Shown here one piece after another: positions 34,001 through 37,645 of a DNA stretch of 37,645 bases. The position numbers were made by a program, and so were the translations under genes. The DNA is from Candidatus Amunia macphersoniae (GTDB taxonomy: Bacteria; Chloroflexota; Dormibacteria; Aeolococcales; Aeolococcaceae), in assembly GCA_016464795.1 (NCBI GenBank), contig JAEKNN010000032.1, forward strand, positions 1-37,645. Reading direction: 5' to 3'. The notes beneath the pieces were generated by a model, which was not told where the DNA came from, did no database searches, and worked only from the letters and a program-made list of their open reading frames with translations. How positions within the stretch are numbered: position 1 is the first letter of the stretch; every line of letters begins with the position of its first letter.

Positions 34001-34906
34001 TCATGGCAGACGAGGATAGGCGGCGGCGACGTGGAATCCCCCGGGCTGGTCCGGTGACTTGCGCAGCACGACATGGACGCTGTGGGCGGGGACGGGGGCG
34101 CCGCGGGCACGCAACGCGTCGCGGGTGAGGACCACACCCAGGAAGGCGTCGAGGCAGGTGTCGATCGAGAGTCGCGGCCGGTGGTCGCAGAGCAGCCAGT
34201 CATCGACGTCGGCTCCGGCGGCGTCGATGGCGCGACGGACAGCGGTCCCGGCCACCGTTCGGTCGAGGAACGCCGATGCCTCGCCCATGCCAGGGTCCTG
34301 GCGAAGCCGCCGGCGCAGGGTGGTCTCGTCACAGCCGCTGCGCACTCCCGGCGCGTCCCACACCGGCACGTCGCCCGGCAGTGGTGGCTGCGGCAGTGTG
34401 CTCGACGGCGGGTCGTGCCTGATCGGGTAGGCGGTGACGACGGCAAACCCGGAGAGGTAGGCCTGGTTGCGGCGCAGCACCACCCGCAGCGCGCTGGCGG
34501 GAAGCGGTAGCGCGTCCCCGGCGGCCCAGTGGCTGCGCCGCAACACCCCACCGATCACCTCGTCCATCTGGTGGTCGATGGCCAGTCGTTCGGTGCCCCC
34601 GTGGCGCCAGCCGAGGACCTCGTCGTGGCTGGCGGCGACGCACGCCTCCACCGCTCGCTGGGCAGTGTCCAGGTCTGTGAACGAGCCGGTGGCGGGCAAC
34701 TCACGGTGCCGCGCCAGCCGGTCAGCCTCGACGGCTGGGCTGCTGCCGCAGTGTCGGGACACTGTGTGCCCGTCGCCGTTGCGCTCATACAGCTCGAGAG
34801 GCTCGACGGTGACCGGGGTCGACGGCCCGAGGTGGCGTACCCCCTGCTCACGCCGCCGCGCGGTCGGGCGCACCAGGGGACGTTCGTAGCCACCCTCAAG
34901 CTCCAT
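34001..34906 (-). CDS. RNase A-like CDI-type toxin with a second degenerate domain
   Basis: 301 residues from ATG 34906 (GGAG eight bases upstream). Residues 44-163 form an RNase A-like domain as in CdiA C-terminal toxins: GDGHTVSRHCG (His47, His52), SFTDLDTAQRAVEACVAAS, GGVLRRS, RVVLRRN and FAVVTAYP (Thr158, Tyr160). Residues 182-300 repeat the same order (LRRRLRQDP, FLDRTVAGTAVRRAIDAAG, LGVVLTRD, VHVVLRKS, FHVAAAYP) but lack the GHT..RH histidines, and the Thr is Ala. The second copy is thus probably inactive, perhaps for binding. No secretion signal, PAAR, LXG or filament domain is attached. It is followed by the immunity-like gene. The start is divergent from tdh. Confidence 0.75.
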   Translation of the reverse strand: MELEGGYERPLVRPTARRREQGVRHLGPSTPVTVEPLELYERNGDGHTVSRHCGSSPAVEADRLARHRELPATGSFTDLDTAQRAVEACVAASHDEVLGWRHGGTERLAIDHQMDEVIGGVLRRSHWAAGDALPLPASALRVVLRRNQAYLSGFAVVTAYPIRHDPPSSTLPQPPLPGDVPVWDAPGVRSGCDETTLRRRLRQDPGMGEASAFLDRTVAGTAVRRAIDAAGADVDDWLLCDHRPRLSIDTCLDAFLGVVLTRDALRARGAPVPAHSVHVVLRKSPDQPGGFHVAAAYPRLP

Positions 34907-35003
34907 CTCTGCGTCTCCGTGCGTCCTCGTCCGACGCCCAGGAGTGTCCCCGGAGCCGGCGGACGTACCGCGGACAACCGCCGGGACGGTGCGCCGGCCG
35001 CCG

Positions 35004-35018
35004 CGCGGATAATCCGCG
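35004..35018. promoter_or_regulatory. Palindrome over the tdh -10 region
   Basis: CGCGGATAATCCGCG is a perfect 15-base palindrome. GATAAT inside it (35008-35013) is a good -10 box eight bases from the tdh GTG (35022). A protein bound here would control threonine breakdown, and possibly the divergent toxin gene 98 bases away. Confidence 0.5.
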
Positions 35019-35021
35019 GCA

Positions 35022-36047
35022 GTGCAGGCCGTCACCAAACCAGCCCCCGCGCCCGGTTTCACGCTCGCCGACGTCGCCGAACCCGTGCCGGGAGAGGAGG
35101 AGGTGCTGCTGCGCGTGGCGGCCGCCTCCGTGTGTGGTACGGACATCCACCTCTACGACTGGAATCCCTGGGCGGCCGCGCGGGTGCACCCGCCACGTGT
35201 GATCGGGCACGAGATCTGTGGAGTGGTCGTCGGTCGCGGCCCCGGCGCAGATCTCGAGGACGGTCACCGAGCGGCAGTCGAGTCACACATCGTCTGCGGG
35301 CACTGCAACTCATGCGGTCGCGGCGATTTCCACGTCTGCGCCAACACCCGGATCCTTGGCGTCGACGTCGACGGCGGGTTCACCGAGCTGGTGGCGGTGC
35401 CGCAGGCCAACCTCTTCGCGATTGCTCCCGACACCAGCTCAGAGGTGGCTGCCGCCCTCGAGCCGCTGGGGAACGCGGTTCACGCCTGCTCCTACGGCGA
35501 CCTCGCGGACCAGACGATTGCCGTCTTCGGGTGTGGCCCGATCGGCTGCGCCGCCATTGCCGTGGCACGCGCCGAGGGTGCTGCGTGCGTGATCGCCATC
35601 GACCGCAACCGATACCGGCTCGAGCTGGCGGAGCGGATGGGAGCCGCTCATCTGGTGATCGCCGACGAGAATGTCGAGGCCGGCGTGCGCGCCGCAGCCG
35701 GCGGTGCCGACGTCGACTGCGCGCTGGAGATGAGTGGCGCTCCCAGGGCTGTGGCTGCAGCCACCCGGCTGGTGCGTCCTGGAGGCTGGATCACCCTGCT
35801 CGGTATCGGTGACGAACCCGCGGTCCTCGATCTGTCCAAGAACGTGGTCATGAAGGGGATCAGCCTCCACGGGGTGGTGGGACGCCGCATCCCGACAACC
35901 TGGGAGAGGACCATGGAGTACGTCCGCAGCGGCGCCATCGACGCGGGTGCCCTGATCACCCACCACTACGCGATGAGCGAGATCGAGGGCGCCATCCAGC
36001 TGATGAAATCTGGCCAGTGCGGCAAGGTGTCGCTCCACCCCGGCTGA
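35022..36047 (+). CDS. tdh: L-threonine 3-dehydrogenase
   Basis: 341 residues, the exact size of bacterial Tdh. Zinc-dependent medium-chain dehydrogenase: catalytic zinc ligand region ASVCGTDIHLYDWNPW, GHEICG, the structural-zinc cysteines CGHCNSCGRGDFHVC, ALEPLGNAVHAC, and NAD-binding FGCGPIGCAAIAVARAEGA with acidic IAIDRNRYR. It oxidises L-threonine to 2-amino-3-ketobutyrate. The kbl gene follows 37 bases later and uses that unstable product. The start is GTG 35022, behind a palindrome-covered -10 box. Confidence 0.95.
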   Translation: MQAVTKPAPAPGFTLADVAEPVPGEEEVLLRVAAASVCGTDIHLYDWNPWAAARVHPPRVIGHEICGVVVGRGPGADLEDGHRAAVESHIVCGHCNSCGRGDFHVCANTRILGVDVDGGFTELVAVPQANLFAIAPDTSSEVAAALEPLGNAVHACSYGDLADQTIAVFGCGPIGCAAIAVARAEGAACVIAIDRNRYRLELAERMGAAHLVIADENVEAGVRAAAGGADVDCALEMSGAPRAVAAATRLVRPGGWITLLGIGDEPAVLDLSKNVVMKGISLHGVVGRRIPTTWERTMEYVRSGAIDAGALITHHYAMSEIEGAIQLMKSGQCGKVSLHPG

Positions 36048-36072
36048 TCGCCGCGGCACCGTCGAGGACGGC

Positions 36073-36084
36073 TATGGTTCTGGC
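36073..36084 (+). promoter_or_regulatory. -10 box and 6-nt gap to ATG
   Basis: TATGGT (36073-36078), six bases, then ATG 36085. It suggests kbl also has its own leaderless promoter in the short gap after tdh. Confidence 0.35.
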
Positions 36085-37302
36085 ATGGTGATCGACTCGA
36101 TTCACACCTCCGACGCCGTCCGCACCCTCGACGCTTCGCTCCAGGCGGACCTGGAACAGCTTCGCGGCGAAGGGCTCTTCCGGCCACTTCGGGTGCTGGA
36201 ATCGGCGCAGATGGCCGAGGTGGTGATCGGCGGGCGCCGGCTGGTCAACCTGTCATCGAACAACTATCTGGGGCTCAACACCCACCCGCGGCTCATCGAG
36301 GCGGCGGTCGAGGCGGCGACGGAGTGGGGCGCTGGGAGCGGCGCCGTTCGCACCATCGCCGGCACCCAGTCGCTGCACCAGCACCTCGAGGCCAGGCTTG
36401 CCACCTTCAAGAGAACCGAGGCTGCGCTCACCTTCCAGAGCGGCTACACGGTCAACGTCGGAGTCATCGGCTCGATGCTCGAGCAGGGCGACTGCGTGGT
36501 CAGCGACAAGCTCAACCACGCCAGCATCATCGACGGCATCCGGCTCACCAAGGCCGACCGCATCCTCTACGAGCACACCGATCCCGATGATGCCGAACGA
36601 GCCCTCAAAGAGGCGCGGGACAGGGGATATCGGCGCGTCCTGCTGATCACCGACGGCGTCTTCAGCATGGACGGGGACATCGCTCCGCTGCCCGAGCTGG
36701 TGGAGCGTGCGGAGAAGTACGACGCCGCGGTGATGGTCGACGACGCGCACGGCACCGGCGTGCTCGGCCGCAATGGACGTGGCAGCACCGACCACTTCGA
36801 CCTGCACGGACGGGTGGCTCTGAACATCGGCACCCTCAGCAAGGCAGTCGGTGTGGTCGGTGGCTATGTGGCCGCTTCCCAGACCGTGCGTGACCACCTC
36901 ATCCACAAGGCACGACCGTTCCTGTTCTCGTCCTCCCATCCGCCAGCGGTGGTGATGGCGTGCGTGGCCGCCATCGACGTTCTCGAGCAGGAGCCACAGC
37001 TGATCGAGCGGCTCTGGGACAACGCCCGCTACCTCAAGAAGGGCCTGGCGGATGCCGGCTTCGACATCGGCCGTAGCCAGACGCCGATCACACCGGTGAT
37101 GTGCGGTGAAGCAGGTCAGGCAATGGCCTTGAGCGATCAGCTGATGCAGCGTGGCGTGTTTGCGCAGGGCATCGGCTTCCCGACTGTGGCGCGTGGCCAG
37201 GCCCGGGTTCGCACCATCGTGACCGCGACCCACACCACAGCCCACCTCGACGCCGCCCTGGCAGCCTTCAGCGAGGCCGGCAAGGCGATCGGGCTGCTCT
37301 GA
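36085..37302 (+). CDS. kbl: Glycine C-acetyltransferase (2-amino-3-ketobutyrate CoA ligase)
   Basis: 405 residues; alpha-oxoamine synthase family, fold-type I PLP enzyme. NLSSNNYLGL, WGAGSGAVRTIAGTQSLHQHLE, the MVDDAHGTG motif (PLP-binding Asp and His, ~218-224) and the Schiff-base lysine in GTLSKAVGVVGGY (Lys253) are all present, as is FSSSHPPA. With coenzyme A it splits 2-amino-3-ketobutyrate into glycine and acetyl-CoA. The gene order tdh-kbl strongly favours this over the related KBL-like 8-amino-7-oxononanoate synthase (BioF). Confidence 0.94.
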   Translation: MVIDSIHTSDAVRTLDASLQADLEQLRGEGLFRPLRVLESAQMAEVVIGGRRLVNLSSNNYLGLNTHPRLIEAAVEAATEWGAGSGAVRTIAGTQSLHQHLEARLATFKRTEAALTFQSGYTVNVGVIGSMLEQGDCVVSDKLNHASIIDGIRLTKADRILYEHTDPDDAERALKEARDRGYRRVLLITDGVFSMDGDIAPLPELVERAEKYDAAVMVDDAHGTGVLGRNGRGSTDHFDLHGRVALNIGTLSKAVGVVGGYVAASQTVRDHLIHKARPFLFSSSHPPAVVMACVAAIDVLEQEPQLIERLWDNARYLKKGLADAGFDIGRSQTPITPVMCGEAGQAMALSDQLMQRGVFAQGIGFPTVARGQARVRTIVTATHTTAHLDAALAAFSEAGKAIGLL

Positions 37303-37380
37303 CGCATCCGAGCGCACGTAACCCGGCCGGGCAGCACGGATTCTTCCCGGTGACGACTCCACGAGCGCGGAAGCGCTGAG

Positions 37381-37645
37381 GTGGCCCACCGAAGCGTCGA
37401 TGAGCTCGAGGCGGAGCGCCGGATGATCGAGGCCGCCAAGCGCGACCGAGCGGCCTTCGCGCCGCTCTACGAGCGCTATGTCGACCAGATCTTCGCCTAT
37501 GCCCACACGCTGACCAGGAATCGGGAGCATGCCGAGGATGTGACTGCAGCCACCTTCGCCAAGGCGCTCGAGGAGCTGCCCCGCTTCGAATGGCGCGGTG
37601 TCCCCTACTCCGCGTGGCTGTATCGGGTCGCGGCCAACCTGGTGG
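37381..37645 (+). CDS. ECF-type RNA polymerase sigma factor (3' end beyond window)
   Basis: GTG 37381 opens a frame that runs off the window; 88 residues are visible. They cover sigma region 2: IEAAKRDRAAFAPLYERYV, DQIFAYAHTLTRNREHAEDV and ATFAKALEELPRFEWRG, then PYSAWLYRVAANLV. This is the sigma-70 family ECF pattern (F-x-x-L-Y-x-x-Y, A-E-D-V-T-x-x-T-F). Region 4 and any following anti-sigma gene are outside the window. The 78-base gap after kbl holds CCCGGCCGGG (37322-37331), a possible terminator or operator. Confidence 0.9.
   Translation, partial: MAHRSVDELEAERRMIEAAKRDRAAFAPLYERYVDQIFAYAHTLTRNREHAEDVTAATFAKALEELPRFEWRGVPYSAWLYRVAANLV

Overview
The window is high-GC bacterial chromosomal DNA with dense gene packing, many GTG starts and several starts that look leaderless. 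The gene style is actinobacterial: 2-oxoglutarate dehydrogenase E2 and E1 are fused as in Kgd, and there are TANNNT -10 boxes six bases before start codons. The single-operon TrbL/pilin/SSB module and the lipoyl-containing Kgd suggest a deep relative of Actinomycetota or Chloroflexota, perhaps Candidatus Dormibacterota. That placement is an inference from style; no marker gene was compared.

Layout. 1-3761: end of a histidine-utilisation operon (hutU partial, hutG-like, hutI). 3797-5218: class V aminotransferase-fold PLP enzyme. 5232-6707: RDD plus CPBP membrane protease fusion. 6721-8757 (-): SSP411/DUF255 thioredoxin-fold protein. 8835-9318: small membrane protein with an apparent frameshift. 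9380-11102 (-): VirB2-like small membrane protein, TrbL/VirB6-like protein and a single-stranded DNA-binding protein without the acidic tip, behind a promoter whose spacer holds a perfect 16-bp inverted repeat. 11.2-19.1 kb is an accessory region: a gene-poor stretch, a membrane O-acyltransferase, a truncated GNAT relic, intact GNATs, a methyltransferase joined to a shortened HIT protein, an SDR/TetR divergent pair and a P-loop kinase-like protein. 19142-22889 (-): proS and a hybrid histidine kinase. 23104-26005: channel-like membrane protein, a small exported protein and a PQQ-type sugar dehydrogenase lipoprotein. 26138-31674: an E2-E1 fusion and lipoamide dehydrogenase, overlapping, which together supply all three activities of the 2-oxoglutarate dehydrogenase complex. 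31678-33641: small membrane protein, two opposed ~122-bp structured repeats, a stand-alone Lrp/AsnC ligand domain and a CDP-alcohol phosphatidyltransferase. 33660-34906 (-): an RNase A-like CDI-type toxin with a second degenerate domain, followed by its likely immunity protein. 35022-37302: tdh and kbl, which convert threonine to glycine and acetyl-CoA. 37381-end: start of an ECF sigma factor.

Themes. Amino-acid catabolism (histidine to glutamate, threonine to glycine plus acetyl-CoA) could feed the TCA step catalysed by the Kgd/Lpd pair. Best candidates for something undescribed are: (1) the paired ~122-bp elements at 32120-32240 and 32393-32515, with conserved cores but terminal stems that differ in sequence while still pairing; (2) the orphan tandem RNase A-like toxin and immunity pair; (3) a TACACAGAYYTGTG operator-like motif shared by the pilin/TrbL/ssb promoter and a distant gene for a small exported protein; (4) a complete lipoyl-PSBD-E2-E1 single-chain enzyme.
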